From contig NZ_AP022599.1 in NCBI RefSeq assembly GCF_010725725.1, positions 1,736,001 through 1,800,000 of the forward strand: a stretch of 64,000 nt of DNA, in the 5' to 3' direction. This document shows positions 18,245-29,493 of this stretch, one piece after another (position 1 is the stretch's first letter; the number at the start of each line of letters is the position of its first letter). The DNA is from Mycolicibacterium pulveris. Lineage in GTDB: Bacteria > Actinomycetota > Actinomycetes > Mycobacteriales > Mycobacteriaceae. The position numbers and the translations under genes were made by a program. The notes under the pieces were generated by a model. It saw nothing but the letters and a program-made list of their open reading frames with translations. It made no database searches and had not been told where the DNA came from.

Positions 18245-18685
18245 CTACCTTGGGCCGGCCGAACAGACCTTCCATGCCCCGTCCTCGCGGACAAAGCTCA
18301 TGGTCACACTGGTTTTGGTGTCCGGCGCCTTGTCGAAGTGATACGTCGCCTTGGCGCTGGCCCGGTCCCCGTCGACCTTGATGTCGGTGACGTCGTCGAC
18401 GTAGCGCGCACCCCGCGAGTCGACCGAATTGCGTTGCTCGGCAAGCACATCAGCTTCGGTACCCTGCTCGGCCGCGCAGGTGTAGGTGCGGAAGTCGGCG
18501 TAGCTGAGTCGCTGCAGCGCGTCGTTCTGGCCGACCGCCGCGCGGGCCACCTGCTGCTCGGCCGACGGCTCGTCGTCGCCCAACAGGTTGAACAGCGCGA
18601 TTACGATCACGATGAGCACCACCACGCCCAGCGCCGCCAGAAACGGCGTCATGGTCGGCCGGTCGGCAGGGGTCTGCTCGGACAC
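18245..18685 (-). CDS. Small single-pass membrane protein with extracytoplasmic domain
   Basis: From the GTG at 18685 the product has 146 residues: a short N-terminus, one membrane helix (FLAALGVVVLIVIVIALFNLL), then an NTF2-like/DUF4878-type globular domain with two Cys (FRTYTCAAEQG and WKVCSAGPR) that could form a disulfide outside the cell. The ending VREDGAWKVC is shared with another anchored protein in this window (30898-31755, ending DDQWKICQAP). Function is unknown. The gene starts 2 bases after the purT stop, within the purT-metZ operon. Confidence 0.75.
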   Translation of the reverse strand: MSEQTPADRPTMTPFLAALGVVVLIVIVIALFNLLGDDEPSAEQQVARAAVGQNDALQRLSYADFRTYTCAAEQGTEADVLAEQRNSVDSRGARYVDDVTDIKVDGDRASAKATYHFDKAPDTKTSVTMSFVREDGAWKVCSAGPR

Positions 18686-18687
18686 GG

Positions 18688-19911
18688 CTACCAGAGCCCG
18701 CGCAGCGCGGTGGTGACCCGCTTGGCGCGGTCGCGGGCCACGATCGGATCGGCCGCGGTGGCCAGGGCCACCCCCAGGCGGCGCGGGGTCTCGCCGTCGT
18801 CGGGCCGGTTGAACAACCGCACGTCGCTCTCGGCGACGGTCAGCGCGTCGGCGAGCGCGACCTGCGGATCGACGTGCGAGCCGGTGGTCGGCTCGGCGCC
18901 GGCGTAGACCACCTCGGCGGCCGCCGGGGAGACCATGATCGTGTCGACCGGCAGCCCGAGGATCGCCCGGGCATGCAGCTCGAACTCCGAAAGTCGTTGG
19001 GAGCGAAGCGTCACCAGGCCGCTGTCGTGCAGCCGCGGGCGCACGCTGTCGAAGTACACCTCGTCGCCGCGCACCAACAGCTCGACGCCGAACACGCCGC
19101 GCCCGCCCAGCGAGTTCACGATGCGCGCGGCGATCGATTTCGCGACGTCCAGCGCGGCAGGCGGCATCGGCTGCGGCTGCCAGCACTCCAGCACGCCGCC
19201 GTCGACCTGGCGGTGCCCGATCGGCTCGCAGAAGTGCACGGCCGGCCCGGTCGGTCCGGTGGTGCGGACGGTCAGCAGGGTGATCTCGAAGTCGACGTCG
19301 ACGACGGTCTCGGCCATCACCCGGTTGTGCGGGATCCGGCCGGCCACCACCGCGCGCTGCCAGGCGGGCTCGACATCCTCGGCGCGTAGCAGCACCGACT
19401 CGCCCTCGCCCGGTGCCGCCGCGACCGGCTTGACCACCAACGGAAAACCGGCGTGCTGGGCCACCGCGGTCAGCTCCTCGACTGAGCCGGCAAACCAGAA
19501 CGGCGCGGTGGGCAGGCCGAGTTCGTCAGCCGCCAGCCGGCGCAAGCCCTCGCGGTCCAGCGACAGCCGCGTGCTGCGCGGTGTCGGAAACACCTCGACG
19601 TCGCCGCGCTCGGCGACGGCGATCAACGCGTCCGCGGCGATCAACCCCGCCTCGGCCACGACGTAACGCGGGCTCTCCTTCTCGATCAGCGCGGTCAACG
19701 CGTCGGCGTCGTTCATCCGGGCCACGACGGCCCGATCAGCCACCCCGTGCGCCGGCGCGTCGGCGTAGCGGTCCACCGCGATGACCTCGGCGCCCAGCTG
19801 CTGAAAGGCCAGCGTGAGCTCGCGGCTCAGTTCGCCGGCGCCGAGCAGCATCACCGTCGAGCGCGCTGCCGCGGGCTGCGCCGGCGTGTCGTCCTCAGTC
19901 ATGTCACTCAT
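18688..19911 (-). CDS. purT: Formate-dependent phosphoribosylglycinamide formyltransferase (GAR transformylase 2)
   Basis: PurT uses formate and ATP to formylate GAR in purine synthesis. The 407-residue ATP-grasp protein begins its fold at VMLLGAGELSRELTLAFQQLG, has the EAGLIAADAL and FPLVVKPVAAAPGEGES segments for nucleotide binding, and FGVELLVRGDEVYFDSVRPRxHDSG near the metal site. The ATG at 19911 is used; an in-frame ATG at 19902 is an alternative. It corresponds to Rv0389. It is the first gene of the minus-strand operon leading to metZ and is divergent from the MMPL gene by 66 bases. Confidence 0.93.
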   Translation of the reverse strand: MSDMTEDDTPAQPAAARSTVMLLGAGELSRELTLAFQQLGAEVIAVDRYADAPAHGVADRAVVARMNDADALTALIEKESPRYVVAEAGLIAADALIAVAERGDVEVFPTPRSTRLSLDREGLRRLAADELGLPTAPFWFAGSVEELTAVAQHAGFPLVVKPVAAAPGEGESVLLRAEDVEPAWQRAVVAGRIPHNRVMAETVVDVDFEITLLTVRTTGPTGPAVHFCEPIGHRQVDGGVLECWQPQPMPPAALDVAKSIAARIVNSLGGRGVFGVELLVRGDEVYFDSVRPRLHDSGLVTLRSQRLSEFELHARAILGLPVDTIMVSPAAAEVVYAGAEPTTGSHVDPQVALADALTVAESDVRLFNRPDDGETPRRLGVALATAADPIVARDRAKRVTTALRGLW

Positions 19912-19977
19912 GGCGAGGTCCACCCTGCCAGATGCCGGGCCAACGGGTTCAGGCCCGGCTCTGAAATATTGGAGGAC

Positions 19978-21996
19978 ATGTCGCGACGCGTGTCCTGGAC
20001 ACTGGCAGTTCTCGTGATCGCCCTGTCCGGGGTCCTGATGGCACTGGCCGGCAGCGACGAATCGAGCAGCCGCTCGCCGGTGCCGGTGCCCGACAGCGCC
20101 GAGTCCGCCCGGGTCGACGAGCTGCGCGCGCAGTTCCCCGGCGGTGACAGCGCGCCGGCGATCATCGTCGTCACCCGTGCGGACGGCGCCGCGCTGAGTT
20201 CGGCCGATCTCGACGCCGTCAACCAGAACTGGCCGGCTCAAGTCTCGTCCGACGGCCAGGCGGCGCTGGCGGCCATGCCGATGGACGCCGACCTGTCCGG
20301 CTTCGAGCTCACCGACGCGGTGACCGAGCTGCGCGAGGACGCCGCCGAAGGGCTGCCGCCGGGGCTGCGCACGGAGGTCACCGGCGGCCCGGCGTTCGGC
20401 GCCGACATCGCCGACTCGTTCTCGGGCGCCAACATCACCCTGCTGGCGGTGACGGCCGCCGTCGTCGCGCTGCTGTTGATCATCACCTACCGCTCCCCGG
20501 TGTTGTGGCTGGTGCCGTTGGCGGTGATCGGGTTCGCCGACCGGGTGGCCGCGGTGCTCGGGACCGCCGTCGCGCAGGCCCTCGGCATGACGCCGGACGG
20601 GTCGACCGGCGGTATCACCAGTGTGCTGGTGTTCGGGGCGGGCACCAACTACGCGTTGCTGCTCATCTCGCGGTACCGAGAGGAGTTGGGCCGCAACGAT
20701 AACCACCGCGTGGCGCTGGCGGTCGCGGTGCGCCAGGCCGGCCCCGCGATCCTGGCGAGCAACGCGACGGTGGTGCTGGCACTGTTGACGCTGTTCTTCG
20801 CCTCGTCGCCGAGCGTGCGCAGCCTCGGGGTGCAGGCCGCGGCAGGTCTGATCGTCGCGGCGGTGTACGTGCTGCTGGTGTTGCCGCCGCTGCTGGCGCT
20901 GTTCGGCAGGCGGTTGTTCTGGCCGTTCATTCCGCGGGTCGGCGCCAAACCCCTTACCGACAGCGGGATCTGGCACCGCATCGCCGAATCGGTGGCTCGC
21001 TGGCCCGGCAGCGTGGCGGCGGTGTCGATTGCGGGGCTGGCACTGTTGTGCATCGGGGTGTGGAACACGCCGGTCGGGCTGTCGCAGACCGAACAGTTCC
21101 GGGTGCAGGCCGAGTCGGTCGCCGGATACGAGCGCCTGTCAGAGCACTTCCCCAGGGGCCTGACCGACCCGGCCCACGTCGTCGCCCCGACCGAACGCGC
21201 CGCCGACGTCGAACAGGCGATCGTCGCCACCCCCGGCGTGGTGTCGGTGACCCAGGCGGGCCAAAGCGCCACCGGGCTCACGCAGTGGTCGGTGGTGATC
21301 GACGCGGAACCGGCGTCAGACGAGGCGTTCACCGTCGTCGACGAGCTGCGCGCCGCGGTGGGCGAGGGCGCCCTGGTCGGCGGATCGGACGCCACCGCGC
21401 GCGACGCCAGCGCCGCGGCGGGCCATGACCGGTTGGTGGTGGTGCCTGCGATTCTGGTGGTGGTGCTGGCGGTGTTGTATGTGCTGCTGCGGTCGGCGCT
21501 GGCGCCGCTGGTGCTGGTGGCGGTGACGGTGCTCAGCGCGCTGGCCGCGCTCGGGCTGGGTGGCTGGGCCAGTGTGCACCTGTTCGGCTTCCCCGCGCTG
21601 GACAACAACGCGCCGCTGTTCGCGTTCCTGTTCTTGGTGGCCCTCGGCGTGGATTACACGATCTTCCTGGTCACCCGCGCCCGCGAGGAGACGCCCGAGC
21701 ATGGCACCCGCGACGGCATCGTGCGTGCGGTTTCGGCCACCGGCGCGGTGATCACCAGCGCGGGGATCGTGCTCGCGGCGGTGTTCTGCGTACTGGGCGT
21801 GCTGCCGCTGATCGTGCTGACGCAGGTGGGCATCATCGTCGGCCTCGGCATCCTGCTGGACACGTTCCTGGTGCGGACGGTGATCATCCCGGCCTTGTTC
21901 ACGCTGATCGGGCCGCGCATCTGGTGGCCGGCGCTGCGCGGCGCCTCCGGCGCCGATACCGCCCAACGGGACATTTCGGCGGGAAAGTGCGAGTAA
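19978..21996 (+). CDS. MMPL-family RND transporter (short, ActII-3-like)
   Basis: The 672-residue protein starts at the ATG at 19978 with GGAGG at 19971-19975. It has a membrane segment at the N-terminus, an external loop, six helices (about 145-330), a second external loop, and six more helices (about 485-660), the RND duplication. At 672 residues it resembles the short actinomycete drug/lipid exporters and not the ~950-residue MmpL proteins. In the second half the proton-relay motif is intact (VALGVDYTIFLVTRAREE). In the first half the equivalent reads GAGTNYALLLISRYREE, with Asn where Asp is usual. The substrate is unknown. The next gene, a P450, is co-oriented 54 bases on. Confidence 0.87.
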   Translation: MSRRVSWTLAVLVIALSGVLMALAGSDESSSRSPVPVPDSAESARVDELRAQFPGGDSAPAIIVVTRADGAALSSADLDAVNQNWPAQVSSDGQAALAAMPMDADLSGFELTDAVTELREDAAEGLPPGLRTEVTGGPAFGADIADSFSGANITLLAVTAAVVALLLIITYRSPVLWLVPLAVIGFADRVAAVLGTAVAQALGMTPDGSTGGITSVLVFGAGTNYALLLISRYREELGRNDNHRVALAVAVRQAGPAILASNATVVLALLTLFFASSPSVRSLGVQAAAGLIVAAVYVLLVLPPLLALFGRRLFWPFIPRVGAKPLTDSGIWHRIAESVARWPGSVAAVSIAGLALLCIGVWNTPVGLSQTEQFRVQAESVAGYERLSEHFPRGLTDPAHVVAPTERAADVEQAIVATPGVVSVTQAGQSATGLTQWSVVIDAEPASDEAFTVVDELRAAVGEGALVGGSDATARDASAAAGHDRLVVVPAILVVVLAVLYVLLRSALAPLVLVAVTVLSALAALGLGGWASVHLFGFPALDNNAPLFAFLFLVALGVDYTIFLVTRAREETPEHGTRDGIVRAVSATGAVITSAGIVLAAVFCVLGVLPLIVLTQVGIIVGLGILLDTFLVRTVIIPALFTLIGPRIWWPALRGASGADTAQRDISAGKCE

Positions 21997-22050
21997 AACC
22001 GCCCAAAAGGTAGATCTCGCGGCGCTCGGGTGCGCGGGTAACGTCTAGGC

Positions 22051-23256
22051 ATGACCCAGGCTGCCGAACTTCCGCCGCTGCACATGCGGCGCGACGGGCT
22101 GGAGCCGACGCCGGCGTTGCGTGAGATCCGGGAACGCACCGGGATCCGCACGGTGACGAACTCGTTCGGCATGCAGGTGTACCTGATCACCCGGCACGAC
22201 GACATCAAGGCCGTGCTCTCGGACCACGAACGGTTCTCCAACACTCGCCCGCCCGGCTTCGTGCTACCCGGCGCGCCAACGGTTTCCGACGAGGAGTTGA
22301 CCAGGGCACGTGCGGGCAACCTGCTCGCCCTCGACCCGCCCGAGCACCAGCGGCTGCGGCGCATGCTCACCCCGGAGTTCACCATCCGGCGGATGAAGCG
22401 GCTGGAGCCGCGCATCGCGGAGATCGTCGACCAGCAGCTCGACGCCATGGCCGGTACCGGCCCGCCCGTGGATCTGGTGCAGACCTTCGCGCTCCCGATT
22501 CCGTCCCTGGCGATCTGCGAACTGCTCGGCGTGCCCTACGACGACCGCGACGAATTCCAACAGCGCAGCGCACGCCAACTCGACCTGTCCACACCCATTC
22601 CCGAACGGCTGGAGTTGCAGCGACAGGGCCGCGCCTACATGGCGTCGCTGGTCGAGCGAGCCCGGCGAGAGCCCGGCGACGACATCCTCGGCCTGCTGGT
22701 GCGTGAGCACGGCGCCGAGCTCAGCGACGACGAGCTCGTCGGCGTCGCCAGCCTGCTGCTGCTCGCCGGCCACGAGACCACGTCGAACATGTTGGGACTG
22801 GGCACGCTGGCCCTGCTGCGGCATCCCGACCAGCTCGCCGCGGTGCGCGACGACCCCGACATCGTCGCGCCCGCAGTGGAGGAGCTGATGCGCTGGTTGT
22901 CGATCGTGCACAACGCGATCCCGCGATACACCACCACCGACGTCGAGGTGGCCGGGGTGAAGATCCCGGCCGGTGAACTCGTGTTCGTCTCGCTGCCGTC
23001 GGGCAACCGCGATCCGGACTTCATCGACTCGCCCGAGGTGCTCGACATCCGGCGCGGCGCCATCGGGCACCTCGGGTTCGGCCACGGGGTGCATCACTGC
23101 CTCGGCGCGCCGCTGGCGCGGATGGAGATGCGTATCGCGTTTCCCGCACTGCTGCGCCGCTTTCCGACCCTGGCGCTGGCCGAGGACTACAACGAGGTGC
23201 AGTTCCGGGCGTTTCACTTCATCTACGGTCTGAAATCATTGAAGGTGACATGGTGA
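22051..23256 (+). CDS. Cytochrome P450
   Basis: The 401-residue soluble P450 shows the I-helix LLAGHETTSN (oxygen activation), the K-helix EELMR (ExxR), and the haem loop FGHGVHHCLGAPLAR with the Cys thiolate. All invariant residues are present. The substrate and CYP family cannot be assigned by eye. TAACGT lies 6 bases before the ATG, with no Shine-Dalgarno sequence, so the transcript may be leaderless. The stop overlaps the start of a ferredoxin gene by 7 bases, which identifies the probable electron donor. Confidence 0.95.
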   Translation: MTQAAELPPLHMRRDGLEPTPALREIRERTGIRTVTNSFGMQVYLITRHDDIKAVLSDHERFSNTRPPGFVLPGAPTVSDEELTRARAGNLLALDPPEHQRLRRMLTPEFTIRRMKRLEPRIAEIVDQQLDAMAGTGPPVDLVQTFALPIPSLAICELLGVPYDDRDEFQQRSARQLDLSTPIPERLELQRQGRAYMASLVERARREPGDDILGLLVREHGAELSDDELVGVASLLLLAGHETTSNMLGLGTLALLRHPDQLAAVRDDPDIVAPAVEELMRWLSIVHNAIPRYTTTDVEVAGVKIPAGELVFVSLPSGNRDPDFIDSPEVLDIRRGAIGHLGFGHGVHHCLGAPLARMEMRIAFPALLRRFPTLALAEDYNEVQFRAFHFIYGLKSLKVTW

Positions 23257-23444
23257 GAGTGCAAGCCGATCGCGACGTGTGCATACAGGCCGGTAACTGC
23301 GTGATGGTTGCCGGCGCGGTGTTCGACCAGGACGACGACGGCATCGTGACGGTCCTGGTCGATGAGGTGCCTGACGATCAGCTGGCCAATGTGCAGGAAG
23401 CCGTCAAGCTGTGTCCGTCGCAAGCGCTCCGGTTCGTCGAGTGA
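23250..23444 (+). CDS. [3Fe-4S]-type ferredoxin, P450 partner
   Basis: This 64-residue ferredoxin carries CIQAGNC near the N-terminus (Cys-x5-Cys with Ala where a fourth ligand would be) and a distal CPSQAL motif, the three-cysteine pattern of [3Fe-4S] ferredoxins that feed bacterial P450s. The ATG at 23250 lies inside the end of the P450 gene, so the pair is translationally coupled. No ferredoxin reductase gene is nearby. Confidence 0.93.
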   Translation: MVRVQADRDVCIQAGNCVMVAGAVFDQDDDGIVTVLVDEVPDDQLANVQEAVKLCPSQALRFVE

Positions 23445-23584
23445 GCAGCGAAGACCGCTCCCAACTAAGTGGCGCCAGCACCAGAAGGCCCGAAGTGCAG
23501 TAGCGCCCTACTTAAAGCGTCACGACACCTCGACGGCAAAGTACCCCAAAGGCGCGACCTCCGGTTGACACGTCCGGAAGGGGT

Positions 23585-25196
23585 ATGGCCATGACCAGAA
23601 TTCGACGAGGTGGAGACAACGCGCGAGGCCATCTCCAAACGTACGAGCAGAAGTCAGCTCCCACGCCGCAAATCCTCGCCGCTCTCGCAGCGGGCATGTT
23701 GACGGTAACCGGCGGCGTCACAGTGGAAAACGTTTCCAGTGCGGTAGATGTGTTACCCAAAGCTGCCAGCCACGGAAACAGCACGACACGAAATGTCACC
23801 GACATTCATCCGGCGATGCTGGCCGCATCGACACCGTTGAACGCCGGCGGAAGCTCGGCACCGGTCATCGTGGCCACACTCGGCCTACTCGCCCCGTCCC
23901 CGGCCCCGCCGACAGCATCCGGCTCCGCCGCCGATCCAGCACGGGTTTCCATCAATAGGTCCCAACCGAACTTCTTTGCCCCGCAGCGCTTTCGGATCGC
24001 CTCCGCACTCTTGGGTGATGGGATCTCTGCAACGCGAGCTGCGAACCCCTCAGCTGCGCTGGTGGGCGGGACCAACTTCGTCCACCTGATCGGACCCGGC
24101 GGATGGCTGATCGGCAATGGTCTCGACGGCGACGAGCCGGGTGAGGACGGCGGCCCTGGAGGCCTTCTGTGGGGTAACGGAGGCAAGGGCGCGGATGGCG
24201 CGCCCGGACAAGCCGGTGGAAACGGCGGCCGCAGTGGGCTGTTCGGCAATGGCGGCGCAGGAGGGACGGGTGGCCTGGGCGGCCCCGGGCGGCAACGGCG
24301 GGGACGCGCAACTGTTCGGCAATGGCGGCGCAGGAGGGGCGGGCGGTGCAGGCTCCCCCGGTGCAGATGGCGTCAACCCGGCGTGGGACGGTGTCAGCGT
24401 CGCCGGAACGGGCGCCGACGGTATCGATAGTCCGGCCAATTCCTCGGCCGGAACGAACGGCTACGACGGTTACGACGGTCGCGCGGGATTCGCCGGCGGC
24501 GACGGCGGCGACGGCGGAGTTGGTTTCAATCCAGGCTTTCTCGTAGGTGCCCAAGGAGGCCACGGCGGCGCCGGCGGCAACGGAAGCCCTGGAGCGCCGG
24601 GGGGTGATGGTGGCGCAGGCGGAAATGCCACTATCGCGACCGAGAGCATTCCTCAGCCCGCAGTGGCAGGCCGCGGCGGCGACGGCGGCGCCGGAGGCAC
24701 CGGTGCACGCGGGGGTGACGGCGGCAACGGCGGCAATGGCTTCGTCGACTGCGAGGGCTGCAGCGCTGTCGGCGGCGACGGCGGCGATGGTGGCCCAGGT
24801 GGCGCCGGTGCCGCTGGCGGCAACGGAACCGCCGGAGCACCTGGCGGCAACGGCGGCCGCGGCGGCGTGTTCGGCGGCACAGGCGGTGCAGGCGGGCCCG
24901 GCGGCCGGGGCGGAGATGGTGGCGACGGCACTGACGGCGGCAACGGCGGCAACGGCGGCGTCGCTGGTCATGGCCAGGGCGGAATCGAGGTTCCCGGCCA
25001 GGGCGGTGCCGGCGGCACGGGCGGAGCCGGCGGCGCCGGTGGCGCAGGCGGTCCGGGTGGCAAAGGGGGCACCGGCGGGCCGGCCGGGGTATTCGGTCAG
25101 CCAGGCGCCAACGGCAGTCCAGGACAAACGGGCACTCCCGGAGACAGCGGCGAGAACGGAAGCGATGGTGCCGACGGAGAAAGCGGGGACGTCTAA
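23585..25196 (+). pseudogene. PGRS-like Gly/Ala-rich repeat protein, frameshifted near 24283-24289
   Basis: The N-terminal ~165 residues hold a hydrophobic, possibly signal-like segment ([18 protein letters not shown]) and are not a PE domain. From about 24095 the sequence becomes PGRS-like: [29 protein letters not shown], then hundreds of GGNGG/GGAGG units to the stop at 25194. The reading frame changes at CCCCGGG (24283-24289). The first frame then turns into Arg-rich nonsense and stops at 24430, while the +1 frame continues [18 protein letters not shown] to the end. Removing one G or C would restore a ~537-residue protein. It may be a sequencing error, a true inactivating mutation or a slippage tract. 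The function of such secreted or surface Gly-rich proteins is unknown. No clear promoter was found in the 140 bases upstream. Confidence 0.75.
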
Positions 25197-25785
25197 CGGT
25201 CGAGGTCGATGACACCGGCCCGAGTGAGCAGCAGCACGCTCACGCACAGCACCCACGCCGGAAACGCCAGCACCAGCCACATGGAGATGTCGCTGGCCAC
25301 CAGGATACCCACCGCGGCAAGGTAAGTCGCGACCACCAGCCAGCGCGGCATGAGGTTGGTCTTCAGCCAGATGGTGGCCAGCGTGATCATGAACACCGCG
25401 GCCATCCGCAGCCCGTAGGTGTTGCCGAACGCCAGCGTGAGCTCGCGGGCGAACTCGGCGGTGGTGCCATTACTGTGTGCCGCAGCCATACTCGTGGCCG
25501 ACGCGGCGAACATCATTGCCAGAAACAGCAATCCGCTGCCGATGAACACCGTCGAGAAAAACTTGTCCTCGAACCCGCCGAAACCGTCGCGCACCACGCC
25601 GATGAACCACAGAAACGCGATGCCCGCGAACGGCATCAGGGTCGCGGCCACCCGGGTGCGTACGTCGCCGCCGTCGGGCACGGCGACCCGCATCAGCACC
25701 ATCACAGTGGTGAACAGCACGGCGAACAACACCCCGGCGAGCGCCGCCGCCCGAGGTGTGGAAAGCCGGTGCCGCACAGGGGTGT

Positions 25786-25789
<4 letters not shown>
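25193..25789 (-). CDS. Membrane protein of unknown function
   Basis: The 198-residue protein has about six hydrophobic segments, a short basic N-terminus and an FEDKFFSTVFIGSG loop. I do not recognise a named family. The ATG at 25789 overlaps the stop of the thioesterase-like gene (ATGA), so it is the last gene of the purA operon. Its stop codon overlaps, tail to tail, the stop of the PGRS-like gene by 4 bases. Confidence 0.75.
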
Positions 25790-28372
<2,583 letters not shown>

Positions 28373-28432
28373 GGCTCCGTCTTACCTGCCGTGAGATCGA
28401 CGAAACGGCGGATTCCTCTCGCACTTTTGCGC

Positions 28433-28457
28433 CCGTTTGCCCCTTTGGGCGAAACGG
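28433..28457. other. Weak stem-loop before the M50 gene
   Basis: CCGTTTGCCC and GGGCGAAACGG form an imperfect hairpin, 15 bases before the GTG at 28472 and 60 bases after the upstream stop. It could be a weak terminator or a leader element, or chance. Confidence 0.25.
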
Positions 28458-28471
28458 TAGCGTCACTAGCC

Positions 28472-29251
28472 GTGACCATCCGTCCGCTGAACCAGTCGGT
28501 GCGGCCCAGCCCGATCTTCCTGGCGATCGTCGCGCTCACCACGATCGGCGGCGTGCTCGCGTGGATCGCCGCCGACGCACCCGACGTGCTGGCCTACGTC
28601 GGGGTGTTCGTCTTCGTCATCGCCGGCTGGGTGGTGACGCTGTGCCTGCACGAGTTCGCCCACGCGTTCACCGCCTGGCGCTTCGGCGACCACGACGTCC
28701 CCGTCCGCGGCTACCTGACGCTGAACCCGTTCAAGTACTCCAACCCGGTGCTGTCGATCGGGTTGCCGATCCTGATCATCGCGATCGGCGGCATCGGGCT
28801 GCCCGGCGGGGCGGTGTGGGTGCGCACGTCGTTCATGACCAGGCGCCAGAAGACGCTGGTCAGCCTCGCGGGCCCGGCCACCAACCTGGCGTTCGCGATC
28901 CTGCTGCTGAGCCTCACGGCGTTGATGCGCGACGCGCAGCGGTCGGTGTTCTGGTCCGGGGTGGCGTTTCTGGGCTTTCTGCAGGTGACGGCGTTCGTGC
29001 TCAACATGCTGCCGATCCCCGGCCTCGACGGCTACGGCGCGCTGGAACCGCACCTGAGTCCCGACACGCAGCGGGCGCTGCAACCGGCCAAGCAGTGGGG
29101 CTTTTTCATCCTGCTGATCCTGCTGCTCGCCCCGGGGCTCAACCAGTGGTTCTGGGACATCGTGTTGTGGTTCTTCGACTTCTCCGGCGTGCCCCGTCAG
29201 CTGGTGGGCGCCGGAAGCGCGCTGACCCGGTTCTGGTCCGCCTGGTTCTGA
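28472..29251 (+). CDS. Membrane-embedded M50 (site-2-protease-like) metallopeptidase, Rv0359 homologue
   Basis: The 259-residue protein has about six membrane helices. The zinc motif HEFAH lies in a helix (LCLHEFAHAFTAWRFGD), and the second conserved element is LPIPGLDGYGALEP, the family's LDG motif that supplies the third ligand. It lacks the PDZ domain of Rip1/RseP, so it belongs to the short M50B type. Substrates are unknown. The GTG at 28472 gives the 259-residue length I recall for Rv0359. A 65-bp repeat begins 11 bases after the stop. Confidence 0.87.
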   Translation: MTIRPLNQSVRPSPIFLAIVALTTIGGVLAWIAADAPDVLAYVGVFVFVIAGWVVTLCLHEFAHAFTAWRFGDHDVPVRGYLTLNPFKYSNPVLSIGLPILIIAIGGIGLPGGAVWVRTSFMTRRQKTLVSLAGPATNLAFAILLLSLTALMRDAQRSVFWSGVAFLGFLQVTAFVLNMLPIPGLDGYGALEPHLSPDTQRALQPAKQWGFFILLILLLAPGLNQWFWDIVLWFFDFSGVPRQLVGAGSALTRFWSAWF

Positions 29252-29261
29252 CGCGACGGGC

Positions 29262-29326
29262 CCCGCGACTGTGCGTCCTCATACGCCCCGCGCGGCGTGT
29301 TGCGTATGAAACCGCACCCTCGGCGA
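29262..29326. repeat. 65-bp hairpin repeat, copy 1
   Basis: It begins CCCGCGACTGTGCGTCCTC and ends CACCCTCGGCGA. Within it GTGCG...TCATACGC pairs with GCGTATGA...CGCAC around a loop of about 15 bases. It begins 11 bases after the M50 gene stop, so it may terminate that transcript. Copy 2 follows 94 bases on. Confidence 0.85.
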
Positions 29327-29355
29327 AACGACGCCACCCCGCGGCAAGCCCTCGA

Positions 29356-29420
29356 CCCGCGACTGTGCGTCCTCATACGCCCCGCCCGGCGTGTTGCGTA
29401 TGAAACCGCACACTCGGCGA
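29356..29420. repeat. 65-bp hairpin repeat, copy 2
   Basis: It is identical to 29262-29326 except for two bases, one in the loop (G to C) and one near the 3' end (C to A). Two near-identical hairpins 94 bases apart suggest a recent tandem duplication. Confidence 0.85.
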
Positions 29421-29459
29421 GCCAGCACGCCCGGCGAGACAAGCCGGCGCGCCGATCCC

Positions 29460-29487
29460 TTGACATATGCGTATTTGTGCATAGATT
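29460..29487 (+). promoter_or_regulatory. Promoter with metal-repressor-like inverted repeat, upstream of the cation efflux gene
   Basis: TTGACA at 29460-29465 and TAGATT at 29482-29487 are separated by 16 bases, a near-consensus housekeeping promoter. The spacer holds TATGC (29466-29470) and GCATA (29479-29483), an inverted repeat resembling ArsR/SmtB-family operators that control metal exporters. A repressor bound there would block RNA polymerase. No arsR-like gene is adjacent. Confidence 0.55.
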
Positions 29488-29493
29488 GCTGGC

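Noticed and set aside
21955..22015. Palindrome at the end of the MMPL gene
   Set aside because: Only scattered 5-base complementarity (GCGAG/CTCGC) around a long centre; not enough to call a hairpin.
23585..23980. PE domain at the start of the PGRS-like gene
   Set aside because: The N-terminus lacks the PE motif and the helical PE pattern, so it is called PGRS-like and not PE_PGRS.
24095..25196. CRISPR-like array in the repetitive region
   Set aside because: The repeats are short degenerate Gly-Gly codon units inside an ORF, without regular spacers and without cas genes.
23952..25280. 442-codon minus-strand Ala-rich ORF opposite the PGRS-like gene
   Set aside because: Produced by reading GGC/GCC repeats on the other strand; no start context and no known family.
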